NCBI GenBank assembly: GCA_037954665.1
Contig: JBBMOL010000012.1
Coordinates: 186,001-250,000, forward strand
Origin: Laguncularia racemosa
Lineage: Eukaryota; Streptophyta; Magnoliopsida; Myrtales; Combretaceae
DNA: 64,000 bases
Direction: 5' to 3'
The notes under the pieces are model-generated. The model did not search any database. It was not told where the DNA came from and was given only the letters and a program-made list of their open reading frames with translations. Shown here one piece after another: positions 22,340 through 34,422 of the stretch. The translations under genes were made by a program, and so were the position numbers. Positions within the stretch are counted from its first letter, which is position 1; the number at the start of each line of letters is the position of its first letter.

Positions 22340-24060
22340 TCACTTAATTCATGTGGTCCATCTTTTTCCAAGCCACAATTTTCATTCAAACACAATCATC
22401 TAAATCTTCTTATCAATCATTTAGTTTTGTTTCTAGTTCACAATCTAACCTACCAAAAAAGTCATTACCTATCAAGAAAATCTCACAAACAAAATTGGCT
22501 TTAAGAAGGGAGAAGGGACTTTGTTATAATTGTAATGAGAAGTTTCCTAAAAGAAATGTGTGTAAAGCAAAATTTTTGTTGAAAATATCTCTAATGGAAG
22601 AGCAAGAAGAAGAAAAATTGGAAATATCAGGAGTATTAGCCCCTAAAACTATTAGGTTGCACGGATTACTACATGGAAAATCTATTTCTGTGTTGGTGGA
22701 TTCGAGTAACACGAATAATTTCATATAATCTCATGTGGCTAAATAGTTGAAGTTGCTAATATTGTCTATTCTGCAACTTTCTATGATGATAGGAAATGGA
22801 GACAAATTCATATGCAAGGGTATTTGTGAACAAGTTCCTTTAAAGCTGACTAATGTTGATTTTATGATTGATTTGTATGTGTTACCAATACAAGGGGTAG
22901 AGTTGGTGTTAGGAATTCAATGGTTAACTACTTTTGGACCTATCACTATAGATTATTCTAAACTATTAATGAAGTTTCAATTAGGTGATGAGCAAGTTCA
23001 GTTGCAAGGGAATAGAGAAATGGATATCCAAATGATTAAACATAATCAGTTGCAGAAACTCATTCAGCAAGACAATGTGGCTTATCTATTTAGATTAATG
23101 ACTCGAACGGAAGATTCATCTATTTGTACTACCAGCAATAATGCCATTAAAGCATTATTGAGCAAATTTGAAGATGTTTTTACAACTCCTTCATCATTGC
23201 CATCACTTCAAGAGACTCAACTCCACATTCATTTGAAAGACGAATCCCAGCTAGTAAATGTCCATCTATATTGATATCCATATTTTTAGAAGAATGAGAT
23301 AGAAAAGCTAGTGTAGGAGATGCTTGAAATAAGGATAATTCAACCAAGTACTAGCCCATTTTCTTCATCAATATTATTAGTAAAGAAAAAGGATGGATCA
23401 TGGAGATTTTGTGTGGACAATAGAGCTTTAAATAAAGCTACAATTTAAGACAAATTTCTAATACCAACAATAGATGAATTATTGGATGAGTTAGGAGATG
23501 CGAAATTTTTTTCCTAGATGGATGTATAAGTAGGTTATCACTAGATACAAATGTTTCTAGTTAATATTCCTAAAACTGCTTTTAGGACTTGTGAAGGCCA
23601 CTATGAATTTGTGGTTATGCCTTTTAGTTTATCAAATGCTCCTTTAACATTTCAAGCAATCATGAACACCATTTTCCATCCTTATCTTCATAAATTTATC
23701 ATTGTTTTTTTTTTTAATGATATACTAATTTATAGCAAATCTTTTGATGAACATATAGTACATTTAGAGCATGCTTTGCAATGCTTGAGGACTCATACAT
23801 TTTATGCAAAGAAGAATAAGTGTTCTTTTGCCCAATCTAGTATTGCTTATTTAAGGCATATAGTGTTGTCCATGGGAGTTAGTCCGAATCCACAGAAGAT
23901 CACGGCTATTCAATAGTGGCCACAGCCCTGTTTCTATTAAGCAATTACAGGGATTCTTAGGTTTAACTGGCTATTATCAAAGATTTGTTTAGAACTATGC
24001 TAGTAGTGTTTCACCTTTAACTGATCTATTCAAGAAAGATTCATTTCTTATTGTTCCATA
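22340..24060 (+). mobile_element. gypsy fragment C, plus strand, truncated at both ends
   Basis: This is a plus-strand piece of a different Ty3/gypsy family lying where element B's gag should be. It runs from the gag C-terminus to the end of RT and stops before RNase H. No LTR, primer site or duplication was found at either edge, so it came in by rearrangement or has lost its ends. The edges are placed where B-like and C-like coding stop, with an error of tens of bases. Confidence 0.7.
22351..24010 (+). pseudogene. fragment C gag-protease-reverse transcriptase
   Basis: Open stretches are 22351-22728, 22747-23274 and 23551-23916. The first has a gag end with a nucleocapsid-like block GLCYNCNEKFPKRNVCKAKF, then a protease start reading VLVDSSNTNNFI, where the usual DSG is DSS. 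The second covers the protease C-terminus (GVELVLGIQWL) and the link to RT. RT follows with VKKKDGSWRFCVDNRALNKA near 23395, a FSxMD block, VVMPFSLSNAPLTFQ near 23625 and FFFNDILIYSKS near 23705, where FDD has become FND. Stops at 23272, 23314, 23447 and elsewhere show it is dead. Confidence 0.82.
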
Positions 24061-24203
24061 GATCAGTACTTAATCTTCTAATGATCTCAACTTACTTACT
24101 ATTGATTGAGCCCTATACTTATTAATCATCACTTAATTATAGGAATCATCAACCTTATCTTTATTTGATCATAACTTAAGTTCTAAAGATCATCAAATCC
24201 TAA
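24061..24203 (-). other. element B leader remnant
   Basis: It is the short AT-rich stretch between fragment C and the primer binding site. It probably represents the start of B's untranslated leader. Confidence 0.45.
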
Positions 24204-24215
24204 GCTCCAATACCA
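24204..24215 (-). other. primer binding site of element B
   Basis: Minus-strand TGGTATTGGAGC, a variant of TGGTATCAGAGC, sits 7 bases inside LTR c. Confidence 0.7.
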
Positions 24216-24222
24216 CTTAAGT

Positions 24223-25684
24223 TGTAATGCCCTAGAACCTAGAACATCATAACCCACCACGTGTCACTATCACATAGTAATACACTAAGGCTCTAAAGCT
24301 CCATGCCACTACAAAATCTATTCATCTCCATTAACATTCATAAAAATATAACCTCAATAACATAAAGCAAATGACTCTCAGGTGAGCCATTCCGATCCTC
24401 GTTATTTAATCAAAAACAGATAGTCCCAAAATAAACATCTATTCTTATATAATATTAAGTGTAACTAGAAGTCTACTAACATCTCCTTATTTCCATTCTT
24501 CAACTACCTCAGATTATTTCAATACAAGGCTCCACTAAGGACAACGCGACATACCAATCATCGAGGTACGGGCCCCCAAATTGAACCAAGTACAAGCAGC
24601 ATACATGATCCAATTCATATAACATTTTACCAATTAATTATCCTACATACTATTCATTAAATAACTACCTAATAAACACAACCAGCAAAACAAGGTAAAC
24701 ACATACCTGTATAAGCGTTCCTATTACAATCATGTGCATCTCTAATTGAAGTAGGTAACCCTATTCAATTATAAGGAACTATCCTTAGTTTGATCCTACA
24801 AGTAATCTAAGTTTACTTAATTTACTTTGTATTTTAGTCATATATCTTTATGTTTAAATTTGTACTTTAGAATAAAAATAAAATAAATTAGAATCAAATA
24901 GAACATATTCTTGCTTAACAGTTCAAGAAAAGAACCACGTAGGCAAGCACAGCCTAGAGCATGGTTGTGCTAAAGGCTACGTATCATTCTGTAAAATTTC
25001 TAGTTCAACACATCCATCTATGCGGTTGTGCTTGTGGCCATGTACATTCCTACTTCAACACACTCAAGTACACAGCCGTGCTTGTGAATGTGTACCTTAC
25101 TATAACAATTTCCACTTCAACATACCAAAGTACACGGCCATGTACTTGATCATGTACATCCCTATTCGTCACAAACCCTAATTTTTCTTTCCCAATTTCA
25201 TTCTTAAGCCTAATTGCTATGATTTTGAACCTAATAAATCATTGTACTCACTAATTCTAATGGAAATTTGGTTCTAAAATACTTGCTTGACTTAGATTAC
25301 ACTTGGAGCTCCCCATTCAATTGATCCCTTGCTTGTTCTAATCCATCCTTTGACTCGATTCCTATTACTACAAGGATAATGAAATTTCAGATCCTACATT
25401 CATCATCATAGCTAAATACATAAACGATTCACATGCTTACCTATTGGATTCGCCAAATGATTCTCCTCTAAGTTGTCTCGGTTCTCTATAGGGGCCCTCT
25501 CTCTCTCTCATTAGGTTTTTGTTGGTAGAAGTGAAATGAGGAAAAGAGGAAAACCCTAGGTTAATATAGTTTTTATAGTCCAGCCAAGAAAAGATAAAAC
25601 CGCCCCTATATCTTAACCTTATTTACAAAATTGCTCTTAATTTTTTATTGTTTATATTATTATTTTACTTAATAATTATGATTT

Positions 25685-25690
<6 letters not shown>
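24223..25690 (-). repeat. LTR c of element B (5' LTR), right edge approximate
   Basis: It begins TGTAATGCCCTAGAACC next to the primer binding site and shares landmarks with LTR b (CTCCACTAAGGACAACGC near 24530, ATCATCGAGG near 24556). A stretch at 24940-25160 with repeated CACGGCCATG/CACAGCCGTG-like words is not seen in LTR b. The right edge lies near the TATA microsatellite at 25685 and no clean CA end was recognised. Confidence 0.6.
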
Positions 25691-25719
<29 letters not shown>

Positions 25720-25724
25720 ATATA
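25685..25724. repeat. (TA)n(TG)n microsatellite
   Basis: A TA run is followed by TG repeats and then TATATA. Simple sequence, no function inferred. Confidence 0.9.
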
Positions 25725-28700
25725 TTTTACAAAACCGTGTCTTACATCTTCATCATTCTAGGAGAAGTCACACATATTCAATCTGCTAGCCTGTGTTATA
25801 AATCACCATGCACAGTAGTGTATACTTTGGATGCTGCATCATTTAGCACATTCCACCAATCTTTGCTTCCAACCCAGGAAACCTCGACCTTTTGTTACTA
25901 CATAACAAATTTATCCACATGCTTCTCGAAATTATGCCATCATTTTTCCAAATTTATACACCTAAAAATAATAGCATAAATAAAAATATAAGAACAAAAT
26001 ATTAACAAAAAAGCATAGCATTACGGTATTTAAAAAAAAATCGAGATTAGATTGTATCTTGAATGTGGTAACATTTTCACAATGGTATTTTTTTGGGGGG
26101 AAAAGAAAAAAGAATATATATAAAAGAATAGGGGAGAGATAGAATAGAAAATAAAATCAAAAGAGGGGAAAGAAAGGGAAGAACCAAGTATAGGTTGGGG
26201 CCAGAGATGGGAAGAATAAAGGGGAGAGGAAAATGGGTGCGAGAAAGAAAGCGCGCTACAACACCTTGATGCTGAATAACGTGGTTAAATTATTGAGCAG
26301 TGGAGGAACAATATCATCATTTTTGTTAAATATAATAGTAAAGTGGATGATTCACTCATTCAATACTAGAAATAATTGGAAGAAGTTTTTTTGATAGTAC
26401 AGATTCTTATTTCTCAATGATATTGAAAAAAAAAAAATCACTAATCGCTGCACACATTTACATTTTGCATTAATACAATCTCAATCAACAGAATTGCACA
26501 AAAGTTAAAGACCTGACTTCTCACGGTTGTTATCTCAAAATTATTGGTTAACTAAGTATATATCTTTTAAACTTACAAGATGTGCTTTTAACTCATAAAG
26601 CTTTTTTAGCAGATATATATATATATATACAAATTATAAGATGGTCGATCTATATCAGTTAATTATATGTAATTTGGTGGGTATTCTTAGTGTTTCAAAA
26701 TGAGGCAAATACACTTCGTGAAAAGATTAGGGAAATGAAGCCCCATTTCAAAGTTTGGGTATATATATATACATGTGATTTTATTTTATTTTTTTGGTAA
26801 AACTACAATTATTACATTTATTTTTTGACATTTCATGTTTCTACATGTTTGATTAGTAAAAAGATAGTTGTTTCATTCATAATTATATTTCTTCTCCTAT
26901 ATGTACCACTAAAATCTTAAAGGAAATTTTGAGAGAAAAAAATAAAAAATTATATCAATAGAATTATCAGAATACGAAATTAATCCAAAATATATCTTTA
27001 TACATTCTCTTCTTCTTCTTTTTTCTGAGGAAGCTGCAATAGTTATAATAAAAACTTACTAATGGCTACTGCTAGACCGCACATATGTGCATAATCATTG
27101 TTTATCCTAATTTGGGTGAGGGGGGGGGCGCAAAAAAGAACCCTTTTCCGCTACTATTTGCATGTAATAAACTTAGATATAGTTGAGACATATCGAACTT
27201 ATGCTCATTTTGTTTTTAGGACAAAACCTTACGCTGACTTCGTACCTAAACAGAAAATAATGCCCTTTCGTCGGTTGGACAAAGGCAGAGGACGTGCATG
27301 TGTTTGTTTGTGACTTAATAGAGAGGATCATTGATTTGAGTCCAAAAGGAGTCACTTAGTAGATAGCTGATAAGCTACCAAAAAAAGGAAAGGAACCTCA
27401 CCAGCCAAATTGGCACTAGAACTTTGCCAAAAAACGATTCGAATTTGGAGAAATGGAAATACACTCTTATGTAGTGCAATCCGATTATGAGCGACAATCA
27501 TTGGCGCCGCAAAAAGAGTACATCCATCATAGATTAATGGGAAGTGAAACCTTGAAGGGTACTCTACCGCCAACTATTGAAGTTCAATCAAATAATAGTG
27601 GAGTTAACTTGTACTTAAACTATTTAAATAGTCTATTAATAAGTCAAGTTTATATTTTATAATATTTAACTTGATTAATTTAGAAGTTTAATCAAACTTG
27701 AATCAAATTTAAATATAAATTCAAGTACAGTTTAAACATCTATATTAGTTTAATTAAAAGAGAAATTTTAAACGAACTTAACTACATCATGCTTAAGCTT
27801 ATTGAGGATTATTTTTAATCAAATGTGAGATAAAAATACTAAGATCAATAGAGTTTGAGTCAAGCGTAGGTTTTGAAATCTCAAATCGAGATCAGGTTCA
27901 AGCTCGAACTCAATTAAGGATGCAATCAAGATGGGTTTTATAAAACCCTAGCTTGCTCCTTTAAGGTTTACTAATTTTCAAAACCCTAAAAATAGGGTTT
28001 TTACTCCTATTACTGAAACTTGATTCTATAGGATATAAGGGCTGGTCGAACATTTATAAAATTTATACAAAATGAGGAAAAAGTATAATAAAAAGTAGTT
28101 AAGATTAAGATTATACTTACTAAATTATACATAAATAAAATTTAAAAATTAAATATGATACAATATATAACTAATATAGAGTATACGTATTATATATGTT
28201 AAGAATAAATATTATTATTAATATATTATTTTTTATAGGATCAGATTTCTTATCATGTTTTTTAAAGTCTTAAAACCCAACTATAAATCCTATAGAATTT
28301 TGAATCATGTTTCAAATCCCAATACAAACTCTACAGGTTTTTATCAGGTTATATAAGTCGAATACCGTACAACAATTTGCCTAGTTGCATCCATAAACTC
28401 AATACTATATCGTATCACTTAACCCATTCATAGTCCCATTTGCAACTAATTATCACAAGCCTAATTGTCTCACTTAACCCATTCATAGTCCCATTTGCAG
28501 CTAATTATCATAGAACTAATAATTTTTTACACAAGATAACATGAACACAAACTTAAACACAACTAAGAACACAATTAAAGAGACAAAAAACAAAACTGCT
28601 ATGGCATAAATGATATGAAAAGTGTGATTAATAAATACCACTATAATGACATCAATTACTAATATAAATTCAGATTGAAGTAAAGTATAAATTCAAACCA

Positions 28701-30879
28701 CTGACACTATGAAAGAAGATCACACCATCTTTATATATGGACTATTTTCGTGGCAGCGCAAACAGTAAATAGCCGAACCATGCGCTAGTTATATGATTCT
28801 TTCGGTGTTTGGAAATCCTTGGGGGGTGGGGTGGCGGGTGTGGAGGTGGAAAGTAGTAATTAGATGATTAAAATGTGGCATCGTGGCCAAAATATAGGTT
28901 AGTGCTCAGATTTTAAAAGGAAACTTAATCAAACTAAGCCTAATAAAATTAAAAAGCAACTTCACAGCAGACTGATTGCTTTCTAATAATTGCGCATGTT
29001 AGGAAGCCTATCTAACCCTACAAGCCTACAGAGACATAAAGAGCAGATCAGCCATTCTTCTTTGAGCTGGGATGCAAAGAAAGTATTAAAACAAATTTGA
29101 GAAAAAGAGAAGGTATAAAAGAAGCAACAAGTTGAGTAAAAGGCAAGTGATTGCATTCTATTTGTACTTGCAACCTCCTGGAAGCCTCCTATTTTTAATT
29201 TATAGTAGCTAAGAGAATTTATTACGTAGAATCGAATTGCTTCGCCATGCATTATTTCCATGAAAGTTCTGTTGTCAACTTGAGAACGAGTCGCACATTG
29301 TGGTAAACGAATCTCCGATTAAACTAAAATAATAATAATAATTATTATTATTATTAAAAATGATTAAAATCATTTATTATTTTGTTTGTAACCATCTAAA
29401 AAGCAGTATCATTATACAACCAGAATTATTTACATTAATATTGTCAATTTGGAGATGGAACTGAAAATGTAGTCAACGAGAAAGGAACAAGAAAATAATA
29501 TAATAAAAGAGTTGCACTGTTGACATGTAAATCTATAATAAAATTCCCTTTTTCTCTCTTATTTTAGTACGTAGACCTAAATTATATATGCATATTTATT
29601 TGTTGTTTAAGTATTTATACTAGAGTATATGTTATTTAGGTGGATCTTGTACCATTCTCAACCTTTTCTCCTTCTATTTCTGCATCAACTTTACTAAGTG
29701 GTGCAAAGAATAATTTTAACACAATTTATTATGTGTAATTTGGCGGCAAATGAGGCATCTGTGTGGGCTAGAAAAATAATAGGTGTGGCCTTGTTGAGCA
29801 CCCAATTTAGAATTTAGTGCAATGTACTTTCTAGAAGTGTTATTAAAATCACAACCTCTCATTCCAATAAAAGGCAACTCTTTTGTTTGTTTCTTTATAT
29901 TCGATTGCTTATCATGATATCTGCTTTCAAGCATCCAATGAGTGACGTTATTATCGCCCTCCTAACAAAAAAAAAAAAAATCTAGGGTTAATTTATAACA
30001 TAACCCATTGTATATGGACATTGATTAGGAAGTGCAAAAACCAATAAAGATGTAATATAGCAGTTATTTATAATTCATGATTGTTTTTCGAAATAGCTTA
30101 CATGTATGGGATATTCTTTGTAGTATATTATGACTAACGAATCTTTTTTATTAAAATTCTTACATGGATAAATGCTTCTTGTAATCAATGAGCATTCTTT
30201 GTGTATGCAAAATGTTTTCCAAATCCATCGCTGTTTGGTATTTATGTCACCTTGATTACATGTTGTCATGAGTAAAAGAAAAAGGTAAAATTCACATTAC
30301 GTGTTCATCATATATAGCAACATATTAGAGATGCAAAGGTAAATTACAGCCCTAAGATTTTCCTCTTCATATGAGCATTTAACTCTTAATCCTTTTTACA
30401 CACTCTTTCATTAGCTCACATCAAAAGACCTAATCCCTCACTCTCACTCTCTAGAACCCACTCACCCATCCCCAAGTGTCGCCACCTTTTTAATTCCTTA
30501 AAAAGACGCTGTCAATAAGTCCTTTCCACACACGATTATGGAATAATTGTGCAAGTTCAACAAAATCCTTGAACTCTATCTCATTTTGTTGTCGATTGGG
30601 AATCGATAAATATATTAACTTGAGTCTTCTTCTTTATATTTAAGGAGAGTAATAGTAAGGGATTTCCAAAAGCATCATTAAGTAGGTAAGAATATATGAA
30701 AACCTTACCTTTTTTTCCTTTCCTAACAGTGTACGAAATTTTAAAGAACCTAACAATGCTCTTTTAGACAAAGGGAAGGGTGTTTTGATCATGGGTGGAT
30801 CAACTAAGAGGAGAAGGAATCGGTTTTTCCTTCTTCCATATAATCAAGACCAGTGCAAATCTTACCTTTATCTTTACCT
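25725..30879. other. intergenic, no gene recognised
   Basis: The region is AT-rich. Visible items are a purine-rich stretch at 26090-26260, an AT microsatellite near 26615, a G-run at 27120-27128, an AAT/ATT inverted simple repeat near 29328-29357, and a 55-bp tandem duplication at 28416-28513. Short open frames at 27352-27573 (minus) and 28983-29261 (minus) were examined and resemble no family known to me. Confidence 0.6.
28416..28513. repeat. tandem duplication, 55-bp period
   Basis: CACTTAACCCATTCATAGTC and the following 23 bases occur at 28416 and again at 28471 with one substitution (GCAACTAAT against GCAGCTAAT). The near-identity implies a recent local duplication. Confidence 0.85.
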
Positions 30880-30882
30880 TTA

Positions 30883-31350
30883 TGCCATGCTTGGTATGCA
30901 GCAAAAAGAAAAAAGAAAAAACCTAGAATGAAGTTCCAATTATTTCAAGTTGTACTCTCATTCCTATGCTTAAATATGACTTTAAAAGGTTGAATTTGTG
31001 ATTTCCTAGAATTGATGATTACACATTTGAATATGACTTATGTTACATTTGATATGTTGGAATAAATCAAAATGGAATCACAATTCTGGTTTTAAGGGGT
31101 CATTCAATTCCTCCTTTGAGAGGGTAGAAACGTGTTTTCATTCCATCCTATTAATAATAATTACTTAAACAACCTTTTTAATATTTTCAATAGATATTTA
31201 TAACATCACAAGTTAGGGATATTTTTTATAAATACTATTATATATCATTCAATCTCATTCCATTTTGTGGATGTTTCCAAATAATAATTTTGTGATGATT
31301 CTATTCCAATCCATTTCATTCCAAATCATTCATGCATACCAAACATGACA
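30883..31350. mobile_element. Tourist-like MITE (PIF/Harbinger type)
   Basis: It is 468 bp with terminal inverted repeats TGCCATGCTTGGTATGCA at the left and TGTCATGTTTGGTATGCA at the right read inward. It is flanked by TTA at 30880-30882 and 31351-31353. The 3-bp TTA duplication and short inverted repeats fit Tourist MITEs. No open frame is present. Confidence 0.72.
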
Positions 31351-31689
31351 TTAATTCTTTGACTTAAAGTGGGGAATCTACAATTCCATTCCATTTTTTA
31401 AAAAGAAAATTAAATTTTTAAAAATGTTCTTAATCTAAAACTCAAACTGTATGTATATATACCGTTGAGTGTCCCAAGAAGTAGTTTTGATGAAAACAAG
31501 TCACTATGTTAAATTTTTACTAGATGAATCTACTAATAAGTTCAATCTAGTATGAATAAGAAGCTATTAAAATTCAACCAGAAGATAATTGGAATTGAGA
31601 TTCTTGAAGAAAAAATGGAAGTTTTGATGGAAAGATTACTAAAAAGAAATTCTCATCAATTATATAAAAGAAGTTCTAATCATTAATTG

Positions 31690-32960
31690 TAAATTTCATT
31701 TTCTCATTCATAGCATCAATCCACTTTTAAGAGTTAAAACTTGGCACAGCTTGATAGGAAATGGCTAGATTATCCTCCACTGAATCATTGCCATCCTCAT
31801 ATTCTTGGAGAAAGATAATATAATTATCCTCCACTAAACCAATGTCATCCTCATATTCTTGGAGAAAGATTATATAATTATCTAGAATTGCAATTTTTCT
31901 TTTTCTAGTAAATCTCCTTATTAGCACTAGTTTTAGGGGTTGTTGAGTTTGTTCTTCTGAAACATTTTCTTGATTTTATAAGGCAAGTTCTTAGAAATTG
32001 TCTTGATCCAGATTTGCTTCTTTAACAATTTTAATCAAGTGTCTAATTCTAAAGATTGTTTGCAATAACCATAAGAAGAGAAAATAATTTCTCTTTAAAG
32101 ACAAAATTGTTACCCTTACCTCCTCTTGCAAACTCAAGATCATTGGAAAATACGGCATATTCCATCTCGAAAATTAACTTAGTTGTGGGATTATAAAATT
32201 TACACTGTCTTGATCTTTGAGAATATCCAACAAAATGACAACTAAAAAATTTGGGGTCCAATTTCCTTTCATGTGGCCCATAAAGCCTTGCCTCTGCTGG
32301 ACAACCACAGGAATGAAAATGCTTCAAACTCGGCACTTGGCCTATCTAATGCTCAAATGGCGTCTTAGTAGTTGCTTTAATGGGAACTTTATTCAATATG
32401 TAAGTTACAATCTTTAAAACTTCTCCCTAAGGCTTTCTAGCAAGGTAGTGTAACTCATTAGACTCCCTACCATGTCCTTAAACATTTTGTTTTGCCTCTC
32501 AACAAAACAAATCATAGTGGGATATCCTATCATGGTGTATTATGGGATGATAGTGCATTCCTCTAGGAACTTGGCAAATGGTCTTAAATATTGTTCAACT
32601 AATCCATTATACTTACATGGTACTATGTACCACCATTAGATTTGATGCATTTAATCCTTTTTGTCAAGTTGGTTTCTAAGTTAAGCTTTAAAACATTTGA
32701 ACACATCTAGTGATTGAGACTTCTCGCGAATGAGATATAAGTGGCAATAGGTAGAAAAATTGTCTATGGGCATGATAGAATATTGTTAATCATTGCATGA
32801 AGCCATAGGAAATTGACCACAATATATGTATGAATTTGATCTAAGTTGTCTGAATTCCTATTGGCCCTTAATCTCGTTAAGTTTGTTTTTTCCCCCCCTT
32901 AATACCATCGACATAGGTTTCAAAGTCCATAAAATCAAGAGGTTTGATAGGTTCTTAATT
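31690..32960 (-). pseudogene. copia integrase and linker to RT
   Basis: Minus-strand translation gives a pre-integrase zinc-region remnant near 32930 (DFMDFETYVDGIK), the catalytic core with YLIREKSQSLDVFK near 32740 and FAKFLEECTIIPQYTM near 32560, then the C-terminal block at 32336-32049 (HSCGCPAEARLYGPHERKLD, FVGYSQRSRQCKFYNPTTK), and a linker at 31927-31727 that begins RRFTRKRKIAILDNYIIFL. Stops and frame changes occur at 32660, 32400 and 32345. The linker contains an 18-residue tandem duplication. The KWIDAMNE-like start of RT is seen near 31725, and then the similarity ends. Confidence 0.82.
31771..31878 (-). repeat. 54-bp tandem duplication inside the copia linker
   Basis: Two 54-bp copies start at 31771 and 31825, keep frame and encode DNYIIFLQEYED-type units twice in a row. 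It is a unit-length change in decaying coding DNA. Confidence 0.8.
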
Positions 32961-34030
32961 AGATATATGTATTAAGAAAGATTTAAAGTATTTCTGTAGA
33001 ATTTCGGTACGTTTTTTGAAGATTTTGATACTTAATTGAGTAATATTTTGATTTTAGTGCTTTGAGGAATTTTTGAGTTAAAAAGGAAGAAAAAGAATCA
33101 AATTTTACTCAATTTAAAACTAAATTGAAGAAGTTATGAGTTTTTTCAAATAAATGTGGACCGTAGACATGACCATGCTAGAATTATGTTGAAATTGAAA
33201 TCTAAAGAAATTAATTATGAAATTTACACGGGAAAGAAACATGACCATGTCTCATGGTTATGTGTCTCTCGGAATAATTATTTTCCAAACATGATCCAAA
33301 CACGGCCAATTAGACATGACCATATCTAGATCATATCTATCAAAAATTCCAGTTTCCAAATTTTGTTTGATGATCCTTGGATTATCGTGTGATTGGTTTT
33401 ATTACTATTTCAATAAAGTTTTCAATTTATTGATTTAATCATGTGTTCTCAATTTGTTTATATTGATATTTCTAGGTATTAGTCTAATTATTTGATATTA
33501 TGCATTATGATTGAAAAACCTTATGTGTAATTAAATTTAACATAATTGAAGGAAATTTTATATAATCTTAGAAATAAGTTGCATGATTCTTCTAGATTTA
33601 ATTCAATTTTTTTTTTAGAAAATTCATTATTCTTAAAGAAATCTTAAAAATATACTATTATAAAGATATTTAAATAACTATTTTTGAGGTTACGGTTAAT
33701 AAACTTGAGAAAGTTATTAGTTTAAATTAGGAATTCTCCTAATTAATGAAATTGGAGATGGATTTGAATAATTTTTATTGATGTCATATAATAAATCCTA
33801 AGGGAAGTAAAGTCTAAATACGTATCTTGCCATCTTAAAGTTAATCACAATTTGTTTTCACTCTTCTCGCTTTCAATTGAGTTTTTAGTTTAGTAGTTAA
33901 TATTAGTTGTAGGTTTTAGATTAATCACTCTTTAAAATCTATCGGTTAAATAATATAGTGTAGGTTAATATTAGTATTTATAGTCTCTATGGGATGACAT
34001 CCATATTCAATTTACTATATTACAAATTCA
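32960..34030. other. interposed LTR-like segment within the copia element
   Basis: It separates the copia protease block from the pre-integrase block and replaces roughly 100 codons. It holds repeated ACATGACCATGTC-like words near 33165-33330 and, near 33850-34000, a stretch resembling the LTR/leader junction of Athila-type gypsy elements (GTCTCTATGGGATGACATCC). Clear TG/CA ends and duplications were not found, so a solo LTR is only an inference. Confidence 0.4.
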
Positions 34031-34422
34031 ATAGGTATGCTTGTCTTACATTAAGGTTCAAGAATTCTATCAAACACGTGTCTTAATTCTCTTCTTAGAG
34101 GTATGTTTTAAATGCTTCTGCCATAACACAAGGAAATTGTCATTGTTTAATTTTTTCTCTATGCCATGTCACCTTATACGTAAGGTTTCATCAAATGAAG
34201 CAACCACGCATGGACACACTTATATGAATAGTTGCACTAGAATTTATCCATCAGGTATGTTTAGATACATAAGTTAAATTAATCTCATAATAAACCAATG
34301 TGAGAAGCATATCTATCTTTGGATGCTAAGCATAATAACATGTTGCATCTTGTTTTTATTTCTTTATAGGTAGAGCAACTACAGCTTCTTTATCTTTCTT
34401 CTCCTCCTTCTTTTTGTCCTTA
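34030..34422 (-). pseudogene. copia gag end and protease remnant
   Basis: At 34422-34379 the minus strand encodes a lysine-rich tail (KDKKKEEKKDKEAVVAL). Near 34250-34200 lies the protease site, reading INSSATIHISVSMRGC where active copies have IDSGATxH, so both the aspartate and the glycine are lost. Several stops follow. Confidence 0.7.

Larger units (their letters stand above)
10187..25690 (-). mobile_element. Ty3/gypsy element B (chromovirus-like), host of nested insertions
   Basis: This is a minus-strand composite: LTR b (10187-11703), polypurine tract, integrase C-terminus, interruption by element A (12416-19411), the rest of integrase, RNase H, reverse transcriptase, protease and a zinc-knuckle remnant down to about 22320, then a plus-strand gypsy fragment C, a short leader, primer binding site and LTR c. 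The C-terminal integrase tail has an HISMLRKYV-like segment and a KVWWSNH-like block, as in plant Tekay/Del chromoviruses. That assignment rests on remembered family features and is moderate. The right boundary is approximate. Confidence 0.65.

Noticed and set aside
27352..27573. Minus-strand frame with organelle-like hydrophobic composition
   Set aside because: It looked like a possible plastid or mitochondrial insert, but I could not match it to any organelle gene and overlapping frames on the other strand are equally open.
28416..28513. Possible CRISPR-like repeat
   Set aside because: Only two units, directly adjacent, in a plant nuclear genome. It is a simple tandem duplication.
28983..29261. 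92-codon minus-strand frame
   Set aside because: No motif, no splice context and low-complexity surroundings. Most likely chance.
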